Both the position numbers and the translations under genes were made by a program. From Ignavibacteriota bacterium (GTDB taxonomy: Bacteria > Bacteroidota > Ignavibacteria > Tepidaquicellales > Tepidaquicellaceae), in the NCBI GenBank assembly GCA_016218085.1, contig JACREY010000008.1:372001-436000 (forward strand): 64,000 bases of DNA, written 5' to 3'. Shown here in pieces: positions 36,866 to 46,505 of this stretch. Position 1 is the first letter of the stretch; every line of letters begins with the position of its first letter. The notes beneath the pieces are model-generated. The model was not told where the DNA came from. It did not search any database and saw only the letters and a program-made list of their open reading frames with translations.

Positions 36866-38029
36866 TTATTCTTTATCTAAAAACTGAGATATAATTAAGG
36901 TCAGCAGCGATAAAGCAGACCCAAAATAAAAAATATAGCTATATCTTTCAATTGAATTTGAGAACATATATAACACCAATCCCGAAATCAGCGGTCCCGT
37001 AAACTGTCCCAGCAGTGTACATGTTCGGTTAATAGAAACTATTGAGCCTCTCTGATTTTCGGGGGAATGCTTGATAATCAATGCCTGCATGTTCGGCAGG
37101 TTTAAGCCGAATCCGACTCCGAATATCACCATCGGTATAAAAAGCATGTACCACGATGACGCAAAGTTGACAAGCACAAGCGCAATTGCATTCATCAAGA
37201 ATACAAATGCAAATAATTTCCTGTGTCCCGTCCCGGCCGAAATCTTTCCGTAAAACATAGAAGTAACAGCAGCGGTAAAGGATAATGAAGAAATCACAAC
37301 CGCATTTACTACTGTCGATGAGACAAAATTCTTCTCTATAATGAATGAAGTATAATTCCAGATTGAACCGAAGAAAATTATGTATGTCAGGATATTGATA
37401 ATATACACGAGAAATATTGTCTTTTCCTTTATGGCCTTTATGAACTCCCTGAAATAATTCAGGGATTTTCTTGAAGTAATTTCAGGTTCTTTAAAAGAAA
37501 AAATCATCCACATTCCGAGTAAAACCGCAAGTGATGGAAGTATGAAAACATAGTTCCAGCTTATCTTTGCAAGAAATCCTCCAAGCAATGGAATAACCGT
37601 TGTGCCTAAATTCAGTACACCGTTGTTATAACCCAGCACTTTTTTCCTGTCAGCATCGCTGAAAAAATCCCCTATCAGCGTCACGTTCAGCGCTCCCAGC
37701 GACGCCGCTCCCGTCCCGGATAAAAATCTTAAAATTAATAGAAAATTAAAATCATTTACGAAAAAAGTAAGCGTACCGAATATTCCAAAAACAAAAAGTG
37801 AAGGAACAATTACTTTTTTTCTTCCATATTTGTCAGCAAGAAATCCATATACAGGCGTGAAGATAATTCCGGGCAACGCGAACATCGAAACTACAAGCCC
37901 GATTCTGTCTTTTGGAATATTCAATGAATTGCTGATTTCGGTAAGGGCAGGCGTTACTGCTACAATGCCCAGAATTGCCATTACTGATATGGAGTATATG
38001 AAAACGATATTCCTGCGATGCGATATCAA
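36866..38029 (-). CDS. MFS transporter
   Basis: A 387-residue 12-helix major facilitator. The motif after helix 2 (GFLADKYGRKKVIVPSLF) is the MFS A-like signature, and the ISGTGAASLGALN region falls in helix 4. The overall pattern is that of a drug:H+ antiporter or sugar efflux pump (DHA1-like). It lies 16 bp after menA and 7 bp before a TonB receptor gene. The substrate is unknown. Confidence 0.88.
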   Translation of the reverse strand: MISHRRNIVFIYSISVMAILGIVAVTPALTEISNSLNIPKDRIGLVVSMFALPGIIFTPVYGFLADKYGRKKVIVPSLFVFGIFGTLTFFVNDFNFLLILRFLSGTGAASLGALNVTLIGDFFSDADRKKVLGYNNGVLNLGTTVIPLLGGFLAKISWNYVFILPSLAVLLGMWMIFSFKEPEITSRKSLNYFREFIKAIKEKTIFLVYIINILTYIIFFGSIWNYTSFIIEKNFVSSTVVNAVVISSLSFTAAVTSMFYGKISAGTGHRKLFAFVFLMNAIALVLVNFASSWYMLFIPMVIFGVGFGLNLPNMQALIIKHSPENQRGSIVSINRTCTLLGQFTGPLISGLVLYMFSNSIERYSYIFYFGSALSLLTLIISQFLDKE

Positions 38030-38045
38030 GCTCTATTTTGCCATC

Positions 38046-38918
38046 CTATTTAATGAAGAATAAAATTGAACTTGCTATGCCGTAAAGTACAAGCAGCATA
38101 CCCGTCTGGGCAAGAATCCTGTTCAGCCTTGCACCGGAACTCCTGAAAAGATTCAAGCAGATTAGAATTGAAATAGGAAACACCAATAACGGAAGCAGGA
38201 AATATGCATTATCGAGAGTGTAATATAAAATCACAGGAACAATGAAAGCGGACAGGTTTATCACAACATATAATATCTTCGATGCCCTTTCGCCTATCCT
38301 GACGGCAAGAGTCATCTTGCCCGCTTTTCTGTCTGTTTCTATATCCCTGATGTTGTTTACACCCAGTATATTCATCGATAAAAATCCGGGTGCAAGAGAA
38401 GCAATCAGAACTTCGGGAATAAGCCTGTGTGCCTGCAGATAATATGTTCCCGTGACAGCTACTATTCCGAAAAATATTAAAACAAAAATATCACTCAAAC
38501 CCTTGTAAGCAATAGGATAAGGTCCACCGGTGTACGCCCAGGCAAAGAATAAGGAAATCAAACCTATTATAAAAATGAAAACACCGCCGCCGTTTAAAAC
38601 AAGATAATTTCCTAAAATCAGTGTAACTAAAACAAGCACCGTAACAACCTTAATCATCAAGGCAGGTTTAATTAAGCCAAGTGCAACAGCCCTTCTTGGT
38701 CCGAGCCTTTCCGGTGTATCCGCTCCGCGCCTTGAATCATATACTTCATTTAAAAAATTTGTGATAACCTGAATTAACAGTGCGCAGATAAATGTCAGCA
38801 ATAACGTTAATAAATTAAAATATCCGTCGTAATATGCCATTGCCGTACCTATCAGCACAGGAATTACACTTGCCGGTAATGTCTTGAGCCTTAAAGCCCC
38901 TATCCAGATTTTAAACAT
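38046..38918 (-). CDS. menA: 1,4-dihydroxy-2-naphthoate prenyltransferase (MenA-like)
   Basis: A 290-residue UbiA-superfamily membrane prenyltransferase. The first Asp-rich site is NFLNEVYDSRRGADTPER (NxxxDxxxGxD type), the second is NNIRDIETDRKAGKMTLA (DxxxD). MenA attaches the polyprenyl tail to DHNA in menaquinone synthesis. The wording LGPRRAVALGLI follows the first site as in MenA proteins. No other men genes are adjacent. It lies between the TPR gene (13 bp) and the MFS gene (16 bp). Confidence 0.88.
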   Translation of the reverse strand: MFKIWIGALRLKTLPASVIPVLIGTAMAYYDGYFNLLTLLLTFICALLIQVITNFLNEVYDSRRGADTPERLGPRRAVALGLIKPALMIKVVTVLVLVTLILGNYLVLNGGGVFIFIIGLISLFFAWAYTGGPYPIAYKGLSDIFVLIFFGIVAVTGTYYLQAHRLIPEVLIASLAPGFLSMNILGVNNIRDIETDRKAGKMTLAVRIGERASKILYVVINLSAFIVPVILYYTLDNAYFLLPLLVFPISILICLNLFRSSGARLNRILAQTGMLLVLYGIASSILFFIK

Positions 38919-38931
38919 TAAATATTAATTT

Positions 38932-40062
38932 TTATTTATATCCGTTTTTCTTGTATAACTCTGCCTGCCTGTGAGTATTGAAATCTTTCATGGACAGCAC
39001 CTTATCATAATAATCCTCCGCCTTTCCGTGATTCCCCTTTGCATCATAATAAGCTCCCAGCAAAAGAAAAGTGTTAGCGGTAAAAGATGATTCATTATTC
39101 CTGTCTATTTCACTGTTGATTGACTCACAGTCTTTCAGGTATACTTCTGCCTCGAGAATCCTCTTCATATTAAAAAGTGCTACGGCTATGTAATAATTTG
39201 CCTCGCGCAGGGTGTGCTTGTTGTCATATCCAGTCTGCTTGTTTGCGCCTTTCTCAAGAACTTTCTTCCAGCCGTCAATCGCATCAATCAGCCTGCTCAA
39301 ACCAATATAACTAGTATACAGAAACCTCTCAAATACTGCATTCTCGGAAAATTCAGTAAAAAGCTTTTTTGAATATGCTTCTGCTTCCGAATAATTTTTC
39401 TCGTAATTTATGTACAAATATGCCAGAATATAATTTGCCTCTGTTTTTGCAAACCTGGAATTTATCGCAACTTCCTTTATCTGCAAAAGTCCTTTGACCT
39501 TATCACCCCTGGGAAATAGCAGCATCAGCGGCTTTACAACGGGATACCGGTCAGGGACATATTCTGCAAAGTAATTGTATATACCTATTCCAAGCAGCGC
39601 ATCCTTATTATTCGGCTGTAACTCTGCGGCTTTATCAAGCAGATTAAGGGCCTCCCTGCCGTCTTCCGCTGCCCTCAGCCAGCTTTCCCTTATGCTCTTC
39701 AAAAGTCCCCTGTAACCGAGCGCTCCGCCTTTGTAAAATGTTGCCCTGAAATCATTATCATCCTTGTCGAGAATCCTGTCGCATACTTCCAGTACCTTAT
39801 TTACTTTGTTTGTAAAATTCTCGTCGTTCGATTCGTTGTTTTTATCAAGATTAATCTTCCACCATTCCAGCATTGCCTGAAAAAAATATCCTTCGGGAGC
39901 ATCGGGATTCTGTTTGGTGAATTCAGTAAACTGCAACTGTGCTGAATCGAACTGAACACGGTATATGTAATTTATCCCTCTGTCCAGAAGGTAATCATTT
40001 ACCTGTGAATAGGAAGCCGTGCTGATTAAAAAAAGAAAAATGTAAATTGCAATTCTCTTCAT
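38932..40062 (-). CDS. Secreted TPR protein
   Basis: A 376-residue protein with signal peptide (residues 1-19, IAIYIFLFLISTASYSQ) and several degenerate tetratricopeptide repeats, seen as NYLLD, FTEFTKQNPDAPEGYFF, LDKAAELQPNNKDALLGIGI, YSKKLFTEFSENAVFERFLY and GKAEDYYDKVLSM. It is presumably periplasmic or outer-membrane associated and a protein-binding scaffold. Its start lies 4 bp after the SpoIIE-type phosphatase gene. Confidence 0.8.
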   Translation of the reverse strand: MKRIAIYIFLFLISTASYSQVNDYLLDRGINYIYRVQFDSAQLQFTEFTKQNPDAPEGYFFQAMLEWWKINLDKNNESNDENFTNKVNKVLEVCDRILDKDDNDFRATFYKGGALGYRGLLKSIRESWLRAAEDGREALNLLDKAAELQPNNKDALLGIGIYNYFAEYVPDRYPVVKPLMLLFPRGDKVKGLLQIKEVAINSRFAKTEANYILAYLYINYEKNYSEAEAYSKKLFTEFSENAVFERFLYTSYIGLSRLIDAIDGWKKVLEKGANKQTGYDNKHTLREANYYIAVALFNMKRILEAEVYLKDCESINSEIDRNNESSFTANTFLLLGAYYDAKGNHGKAEDYYDKVLSMKDFNTHRQAELYKKNGYK

Positions 40063-40066
40063 AAAA

Positions 40067-41314
40067 TTATTTTATCCTTTTTATAACCACCATAGTTTTA
40101 TCATCTGAATATTTTCCCCTCGCTGAAAATTGCTGCACTTCCTGAATAATTTTCTCGCACATTTCCTTTGCGCTTCTTTCTTTATATTTCAATACACATT
40201 CCTTAAGCCTTTTATCACCGAAAAATTCAAACTTCCTGTTTGCCGCTTCAACTATCCCGTCAGTGTACAAAACCAGAAAATCTCCTTTGTTAATGTAAAT
40301 GCTGTCCGTGTTGTATTTTTGATTAGGAGCAGGTCCTAACACAGGTCCCGTTGCGGGAAGCTCTTCCACTGCTCCGGTATTTGAATTGTAGTAATACGGC
40401 GAATTGTGACCTGCGTTTACATAAACGCATAAACCTTTAGCATCATTGTATAATTCGCAGAAAAATAATGTCACGAATCTTTCATAGGGAAATGTGTCAT
40501 TCACAAGGTCGCTGATTTTTCTCATCAGAGAAGTCATGTTTACCTCATAACCAACTCCCATCTTCAGAGCACCGGATACGTATAATGCCTGTGCCGCCGC
40601 TGATATTCCCTTCGATGCCGCATCACCAATAGCCACACATAATTTGAAATCGTCCGAAGTGGTCAGGTAATCGAAAAAATCCCCGCCTACAATCTGCTCT
40701 GGCACCGATATTCCGAATATTTCATAATTCTGGAATGTGTATGAATGTTCAGGCAGAATGCTTCTCTGTATCTCGCTGGCCTTTTCCAGTTCGACTATGT
40801 TTTGCCTTGCCTTTGTCTCTATCTTTCTTGTTCTGATTATTGATGATAAAGTCGTGCTGATAATATTCAGGGTGTATAAGAATGCATCGTCTATCATACG
40901 TGCATTTATTGCAAGAAGAAATTCATATAAATAATAAAATTCATTTTCTGTCCTGAATTTATACCTGTCGCCGACTCCGGTCGCCGTGTACCTGTTAATT
41001 CCTTTAGTCCTTAAATACCTGTCCGTTTCCTTCCCTATTATTGTCCTGTTTTTTCCGATATCTTTAAATGAAGGAGAGTTTTTAACCTTTAGTTCATAAT
41101 TGCTTTCTATTATATCCACTTCTCCAAACTGCTCAATTAAATTGTAGGCGTCCCTGGATTCATTTAATTTCCAGATTCTGCCGCCCATAATATTAATCTC
41201 TTCGTTCTTTATTATTTCATTTAAAACATATATCAGCAGTTCCTCTGTTGTATTAAAATTCGGCGCTGCTTTTGTAATGCTGTCTATTGTTCTGTAAAGT
41301 TTTCTCTGTTCCAT
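40067..41314 (-). CDS. SpoIIE-type serine phosphatase
   Basis: A 415-residue signalling protein. Residues 1-185 look like a GAF-like sensory region followed by a helical linker (RTRKIETKARQNIVELEKAS). The C-terminal PP2C/SpoIIE domain (about 190-415) has the metal sites IVGGDFFDYL, IGDAASKGISAA and VNAGHNSPYYY, and the closing LYTDGIVEA and SDDKTMVVIKR. Such phosphatases act on anti-sigma antagonists in partner-switching control. No anti-sigma or STAS gene is adjacent, so its target is unknown. It overlaps nothing; 3 bp separate it from the BrkB gene. Confidence 0.88.
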   Translation of the reverse strand: MEQRKLYRTIDSITKAAPNFNTTEELLIYVLNEIIKNEEINIMGGRIWKLNESRDAYNLIEQFGEVDIIESNYELKVKNSPSFKDIGKNRTIIGKETDRYLRTKGINRYTATGVGDRYKFRTENEFYYLYEFLLAINARMIDDAFLYTLNIISTTLSSIIRTRKIETKARQNIVELEKASEIQRSILPEHSYTFQNYEIFGISVPEQIVGGDFFDYLTTSDDFKLCVAIGDAASKGISAAAQALYVSGALKMGVGYEVNMTSLMRKISDLVNDTFPYERFVTLFFCELYNDAKGLCVYVNAGHNSPYYYNSNTGAVEELPATGPVLGPAPNQKYNTDSIYINKGDFLVLYTDGIVEAANRKFEFFGDKRLKECVLKYKERSAKEMCEKIIQEVQQFSARGKYSDDKTMVVIKRIK

Positions 41315-41317
41315 TTT

Positions 41318-42235
41318 TTATGATTTTTTCCTTTTATATGCAGGTTTTAACCCATTTTTCTCAAGGTAAATGCTTCCTATTGCAGCCGAAGTCGAAAAAA
41401 TTACCGAAATGTAATAAATCCAGAATATCGAAATGACAATGAATGCATAAGCTCCGTAAATTCTTTTAAGGCTAGAAAACCTAAGTACATATAAAGTATA
41501 TAAATACTTCATTAATTCAAACAAAATTGTCGATAATAAAGTTGACAGCTGAATAACTTTTATCGGAAGCTTAAACTGTGGTATATATTTGTACATTACC
41601 AGAAACATAATGTATGTTGTTATTAAAGATGCTATTATAGTTATAGCGGTACTTGTATATACCGAAGGTATTATTTCTCCAAAAAGATCTTTTGAAATAA
41701 GCTCAAAAATCTGAAAAATTGATGTGAAAAAAAGAGATATCAGAAATAGGGTTAAAGTTACCAATACCAGTGCAAAATCCCTCAGTTTTCCGTAAAAAAA
41801 GTTAATATAACCATCAAAAACGAATATTCTGTTTAAAACATCCCTCATTGTGCTGAATAGTCCGCTCATCGTCCACATAAGTGCAATAATCCCAATACTG
41901 CCGGTTAAAAATGTATTGTTCGTTAGCTCCTTTGCAAGCTCGAAAATCTGCATAATGATTTTATCTTTGTGTGTATCTTCCATCGGAAGTATGTTTGTGA
42001 GGTAAGAATTTATCTTCTCAAGCACATTTGAGGAATCGATATATATTCCAAGTACCGTTAAGGCAATTAACAGAAAAGGTATTATGCTGATTAATATATT
42101 GAATGCAATACCAGACGACAATACCCATATGTGGTCTTTTTCAAATTTTTCATATAACTTTTTCGAATAATAAATTGTATTCGAATAAGTTGAACTGAAA
42201 AATTTTTTTACCTTATTTTTATCGAAGTTACTCAA
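41318..42235 (-). CDS. YihY/BrkB-family membrane protein
   Basis: A 305-residue integral membrane protein of the YihY/BrkB family (formerly ribonuclease BN), with about six hydrophobic helices. Typical segments are VLSSGIAFNILISIIPFLLI near the start and YTSTAITIIASLITTYIMF. The C-terminus is basic. Function is uncertain; some members are linked to envelope or virulence traits. Its start overlaps the 3' end of hutH by 8 bp, suggesting coupled translation. Confidence 0.85.
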   Translation of the reverse strand: MSNFDKNKVKKFFSSTYSNTIYYSKKLYEKFEKDHIWVLSSGIAFNILISIIPFLLIALTVLGIYIDSSNVLEKINSYLTNILPMEDTHKDKIIMQIFELAKELTNNTFLTGSIGIIALMWTMSGLFSTMRDVLNRIFVFDGYINFFYGKLRDFALVLVTLTLFLISLFFTSIFQIFELISKDLFGEIIPSVYTSTAITIIASLITTYIMFLVMYKYIPQFKLPIKVIQLSTLLSTILFELMKYLYTLYVLRFSSLKRIYGAYAFIVISIFWIYYISVIFSTSAAIGSIYLEKNGLKPAYKRKKS

Positions 42236-43766
42236 GTTTACCTGATACCTTTTCTATGCTTTTTAGAAAATCTTTATCGAAAATTACCAGCATTGCATTT
42301 TGTATGTCATCCGAAATTATCCTGTCTTCGTCAAGACTGCTTACTTTCTTTCTTATTAATCCGTATGCCCGCTCTATACCTTTACCGGCTTTGAGCGGTC
42401 TTAAAAGAGTTATTCCCTGCATCGCACAGAGAAATTCGATTGCGATAATTTTCCTGACGTTGTTCACAATATTCAGGCATTTCCTCGATGCTATCGATCC
42501 CATCGAATTATGGTCTTCCTGGTTTGCGCTTGTGGGAATCGAATCCACGGAAGCAGGATGGGCAAGAACTTTATTCTCGCTTGCAAGGGAAGCGGCTGTA
42601 TATTGAGCAATCATCATACCTGAATTTATCCCGCCTTTCTTTGTCAAGAACCTTGGCAATCCGCTCAAACTTCCGTCCACAAGCCTTGCGATTCTTCTTT
42701 CTGATATGCTTCCAAGTTCGCTTACTGCTATTCCCAGAAAATCCGCTGCCAGTGCAAGCGGCTCACCGTGAAAATTGCCTCCCTCTATATGCTCCCCGGT
42801 TTCCGGAAATATCAGCGGATTATCATTCGCAGAATTTATTTCCGTCTCAAGAACTTTTTTACAGTATTCAATCGTGTCTTTTACGGCACCGTGTACCTGC
42901 GGTATGCACCTTATTGAATATGCATCCTGTACTTTTGCGCATTCCTTGTGACTCTTCATTATTCCGCTTCCTGCAAGAAGTTTTCTTAAGTTTTTTGCAG
43001 TTACGATTTGCCCTTTATGCGGTCTTGCCTTCTGCAAAATATCTGAAAATGCCTTTGATGTTCCCCTGGATGCTTCTACAGATGCCGATGCCGAAATATC
43101 CGACAGCTTTGAGAGTAAAATCGAATCATATAATGACTTGCAGAGAAATGCGCTCATCATCTGTGTTCCGTTTGTCAGGGCAAGCCCTTCCTTGCTCGAT
43201 AATTTTATGGGCTTCATTCCGCATTTTTTCAATGCATCCCTGCTTCCCATAACTTCACCGTTTAACTTGCATCTTCCTTCACCAATAATAGTCAGAGCCA
43301 TGTGAGAGAGAGGTGCCAGATCACCCGAGCTTCCGACCGAACCCTGAGATGGTACAAGGGGTACAATATTTTTATTGAAAATATTAATCAAAAATTCAAT
43401 TAGCTCTATTCTTATACCTGAATTCCCTTTTGCGAGAGAATTTATCCTGAAAAGCAGCATCAGCCTCACTATTACATCGGGTAGGTATTTTCCGATACCC
43501 GATGAATGAGATAAAATCAGATTTCGCTGAAGCTTTTCTGTGTCCTCAGGCGAAATTATTATATCCTTAAACTCACCAAAACCTGTATTAATGCCATATA
43601 CGACTTCCTTTTTGCGTATCCATTTTTCCACCAATTTTCTTGACGCATTAATTTTACTTACCGAACTCCTGCTAAGTTTTAATTTAATATTGTTTTCAAC
43701 AATTTCTGCCGAGTTCTCAACTGTTAGTGATTTGCCATCGATATAAAAAATCTTTTTCTTCATCAT
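42228..43766 (-). CDS. hutH: Histidine ammonia-lyase-like enzyme (MIO class)
   Basis: A 512-residue aromatic amino acid lyase that removes ammonia from histidine to give urocanate. Tyr57 (VVYGINTGFG), His87 (NLILSHSSGIG, the SH pair typical of histidine lyases, where PAL/TAL have FH) and NQEDHNSMG fit HutH. The MIO-forming triad reads Ser146-Ser147-Gly148 (GSVGSSGDLAPLSH) instead of Ala-Ser-Gly. Ser in the first place can probably still cyclise, but is unusual. No hutU, hutI or hutG is nearby, so a hut pathway is not shown. It overlaps brkB by 8 bp. Confidence 0.87.
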   Translation of the reverse strand: MMKKKIFYIDGKSLTVENSAEIVENNIKLKLSRSSVSKINASRKLVEKWIRKKEVVYGINTGFGEFKDIIISPEDTEKLQRNLILSHSSGIGKYLPDVIVRLMLLFRINSLAKGNSGIRIELIEFLINIFNKNIVPLVPSQGSVGSSGDLAPLSHMALTIIGEGRCKLNGEVMGSRDALKKCGMKPIKLSSKEGLALTNGTQMMSAFLCKSLYDSILLSKLSDISASASVEASRGTSKAFSDILQKARPHKGQIVTAKNLRKLLAGSGIMKSHKECAKVQDAYSIRCIPQVHGAVKDTIEYCKKVLETEINSANDNPLIFPETGEHIEGGNFHGEPLALAADFLGIAVSELGSISERRIARLVDGSLSGLPRFLTKKGGINSGMMIAQYTAASLASENKVLAHPASVDSIPTSANQEDHNSMGSIASRKCLNIVNNVRKIIAIEFLCAMQGITLLRPLKAGKGIERAYGLIRKKVSSLDEDRIISDDIQNAMLVIFDKDFLKSIEKVSGKLE

Positions 43767-43824
43767 TTCAATATAAATATTTAAACTGTAATGTTTATGA
43801 TAAAAATGTTAATGTTTTGTTATT

Positions 43825-45309
43825 TTACCTGTTCTCCTGAACTTTAAAAATCGAAAACAGCATTTCGTATTTCCTGGTCAGTTCCTTGTTAATCTCCTTG
43901 TTCTGCTTTATGTCAGGAAGGTATCTCCATTCCTCAGACAAAAGCTTCAGCCTGTCTGAAATCTGCCAGTTGTGCTTGAAATATTCATTGTGGAGCTTCT
44001 TTACAGTTTCAATCTGCTCCCTTGAAAAATAATTCGGGCTTAGCTTTTGAATCGCTAAATTGGAATCAATCCTGTAATTTTCTATCTTTGCTGCCTGGAA
44101 AATCTTGAATATTGTCCTCTCCTTGTCAATATTTATCTGGTTTAAACTTTGCCTGAATTCAGACTGGTTCTGGTATTCTTTCCCTTCAAGCTTGCTTAAT
44201 TCCGCTGTCGAAACTCCTGAGTTTTCAAGTTCAGCCAGAACTGGAATTGTAACTTCGAATTTAATCGGATTAACTACTTTCTGCTGGAATACATTTTGAA
44301 CAAAAAACAGGGATACAAGACAAATCAATGCCGCCGAAACCGGAGTAATCAGCCATCCAATTGCAATCTTTCCTAATATTTTATAGTTAATGTACCTTCC
44401 CCCCTTTGCAAAACCTATTCCGGTAACAGCTCCTACCATTGCCTGGGTAATTGAAACAGGAACAAGCGGAATAGCAGGCAGCCCTGCAAAAAATAACAAT
44501 TTAGACAGACTGTCTGAAGAAAATATGAATAATACAACGGAAGCCGCCGAAATCGTGGCAAATGCAGATATCGGAGTCAGCTTGAATATCTGACTACCGA
44601 TTGTGGAAATCGTCTTGTGAGAATATGTTATTACACCAAGAGCCATCGATAAGGCGCCTACAAGATATAACTGATTGACTCCGGATATGTTAATGAAATC
44701 AAAAAAAACCATATCCTTGAATGGTGACGATGTTATATACACACCTACTACTTTAGCTATGTTGTTCGCTCCCAGACTGTATGAACCAAATGCCGCTACC
44801 AGTATAAGTCCGTATCTTGTGTAAATATCTATCTCGAGCATATGTATTTTTGACTTAACAACAGCATATTTAACTATATTAAAAATAAGGAAAGAAATTC
44901 CGCACGCTAAAGCCGGACTTACTATCCAGGTCGTGACAATATTCAAAAGTGATTTAATGTCTGTGGGCGAGGCAGTAAAAATATTCCAGCCGATAATTGC
45001 CCCAACTATTGCCTGTGATACGGAAACCGGCAGACCTCTTTTAATAAGAAGTGTTACGGAAACAGCCGCCGCAAGAGCTACTGTAAAAGAACCTGCTAGT
45101 GCATTTACATCACCAAGAACTCCAAGAGTGTGAGTAGCTCCCGAACCGTCTACCATCGCGCCAATTATGATAAAAATACAGGCAATTCCGGCTGCAACCC
45201 TGAATTTTATCATCCTCGTGGTTACCGCGGTTCCGAATATGTTTGCCGCATCATTAGCACCCAATGACCAGCCTAAAAACAATCCTGATGTAATTAAAAA
45301 CCAGATCAA
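43825..45309 (-). CDS. PiT-family inorganic phosphate transporter (extended C-terminus)
   Basis: A 494-residue permease of the PiT family (phosphate symport). Signature regions GANDAANIFGTAV near the start and SMALGVITYSHKTI in the second half correspond to the inverted repeat of PiT proteins. The last 140 residues (about 355-494) form a Glu/Lys-rich helical extension not seen in the shorter paralogue at 61068-62057. The preceding gene, 18 bp upstream, encodes a DUF47/PhoU-like protein, the usual partner of PiT. Confidence 0.92.
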   Translation of the reverse strand: MIWFLITSGLFLGWSLGANDAANIFGTAVTTRMIKFRVAAGIACIFIIIGAMVDGSGATHTLGVLGDVNALAGSFTVALAAAVSVTLLIKRGLPVSVSQAIVGAIIGWNIFTASPTDIKSLLNIVTTWIVSPALACGISFLIFNIVKYAVVKSKIHMLEIDIYTRYGLILVAAFGSYSLGANNIAKVVGVYITSSPFKDMVFFDFINISGVNQLYLVGALSMALGVITYSHKTISTIGSQIFKLTPISAFATISAASVVLFIFSSDSLSKLLFFAGLPAIPLVPVSITQAMVGAVTGIGFAKGGRYINYKILGKIAIGWLITPVSAALICLVSLFFVQNVFQQKVVNPIKFEVTIPVLAELENSGVSTAELSKLEGKEYQNQSEFRQSLNQINIDKERTIFKIFQAAKIENYRIDSNLAIQKLSPNYFSREQIETVKKLHNEYFKHNWQISDRLKLLSEEWRYLPDIKQNKEINKELTRKYEMLFSIFKVQENR

Positions 45310-45327
45310 ATCTTTTTAAATATTTTT

Positions 45328-45975
45328 TTAACCATACCTCTTTATGACTGCTATAGCCAGCCTGTCGCATACGTCTTCTGCGGCATCGGCTATATTTTCG
45401 ATGTGATATGCATAATACCGCATATGTATCTTTCTTGCAAGCTCGATGTTATCATTCCCAAATATCATTCTCTTTATCTTATCACTTAGCTTATCAGATT
45501 CTTTTTCGAAAAAAATTGTCTTATTTATATAATCCCTGACTAAATTCACATCCCTGAAATATGAGCGAATTGCCGATACCATAGATTCAACAGCAGAAAT
45601 GGATACATCCGTTAATTCAAGAAAAAGCTGCTCGAGTTCGGGCAGTATCTCAGGTGATTCTACATCAAACTGATATAATGTCTCCTGCGTAATATTAAGA
45701 ACTTTATCAGAACTCTCCAGCAGGCCAAGTACATCGCCCCTGTGCTCGGGAATCAGCGTATGCATGTACAGCTTTGTCTCAATTGTCCTTCTCAATGTAT
45801 CAGCATCATTCTCAAGCATTGCAATTTCCTCAAGCCTTTCCTGGAATAAATCATTCTGCTTCATCAGGTAATATTTTACGCCCTGCTTGAATACGAGCGC
45901 TCCGTTTAATACCTTGTCAAGAAATTCATCTATCTGAATTTCCAGTTTCTTAGTTTTGTTCGATAATACTGCCAT
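45328..45975 (-). CDS. DUF47 (PhoU-like) protein, partner of PiT
   Basis: A 215-residue all-helical protein of the DUF47/Pit accessory family, related to PhoU. Family-like segments include GVKYYLMKQNDLFQERLEEI and LLESSDKVLNITQETLYQF. DUF47 proteins usually stand next to PiT transporters and are thought to regulate them. It is 18 bp before the PiT gene and 17 bp after the gamma-carbonic anhydrase gene. A paralogue with its own PiT partner lies at 62059-62679. Confidence 0.88.
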   Translation of the reverse strand: MAVLSNKTKKLEIQIDEFLDKVLNGALVFKQGVKYYLMKQNDLFQERLEEIAMLENDADTLRRTIETKLYMHTLIPEHRGDVLGLLESSDKVLNITQETLYQFDVESPEILPELEQLFLELTDVSISAVESMVSAIRSYFRDVNLVRDYINKTIFFEKESDKLSDKIKRMIFGNDNIELARKIHMRYYAYHIENIADAAEDVCDRLAIAVIKRYG

Positions 45976-45992
45976 TGCCTTATTATTAATAT

Positions 45993-46505
45993 TTATTTTT
46001 GCTTCCTGTATGTTTCAACATACATTAAATAATTTCTCGAACTCCTGCTTATCTTATCAATTTCCTTTTCTGTAAGGTCCCTTACAATTCTTCCCGGCAC
46101 TCCGGCAACAAGAACTCCTTCGGGTACTACAAATTTCTCTTTTACAAGTGTTCCTGCCGCTATAAATGAATTCGAATTAATCACGCAGCTGTCAAGCAAT
46201 ACCGCTCCGATACCGATAAGCACCAGGTCTTTTATCGTGCATCCGTGAATCGATACGCTGTGCCCTATGGTTACATCGCTTCCTATTATAAGAGGATATT
46301 TCTTGTAAGTCACGTGCAGCATGCTTAAATCCTGAACGTTAGTTCGCTCTCCTATTTTTATGTAATTCACATCGCCCCTGATTACCGTATTGAACCAGAT
46401 GCTCGAGTTCTTCCCGATTTCAACATCGCCGATTATCTTGGCTCCTTCACAAATAAAAACACTCTCATCTACTTTCGGTTTAATTCCGTTATAAGGTATT
46501 ATCAT
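45993..46505 (-). CDS. Gamma-carbonic anhydrase-family protein
   Basis: A 170-residue left-handed beta-helix (hexapeptide repeat) protein of the gamma-carbonic anhydrase/PaaY/YrdA family. The zinc-type His residues appear in LHVTYKKYPLIIG, VTIGHSVSIHGCTI and the loop that follows; hexapeptide repeats run through residues 15-150. Many such proteins are enzymes or complex I-associated subunits; activity here is not shown. Its start codon overlaps the E2-like gene's stop as ATGA (46502-46505), so the two are translationally coupled. Whether that reflects shared function is unknown. Confidence 0.9.
   Translation of the reverse strand: MIIPYNGIKPKVDESVFICEGAKIIGDVEIGKNSSIWFNTVIRGDVNYIKIGERTNVQDLSMLHVTYKKYPLIIGSDVTIGHSVSIHGCTIKDLVLIGIGAVLLDSCVINSNSFIAAGTLVKEKFVVPEGVLVAGVPGRIVRDLTEKEIDKISRSSRNYLMYVETYRKQK

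Noticed and set aside
42488-43252. A 254-codon plus-strand ORF antisense to hutH
   Set aside because: It lies wholly inside the well-supported hutH gene, shows no domain, and its composition is that of a shadow frame.
42228-43766. A complete histidine utilisation (hut) operon
   Set aside because: Only the lyase is present; hutU, hutI and hutG are not in the window.
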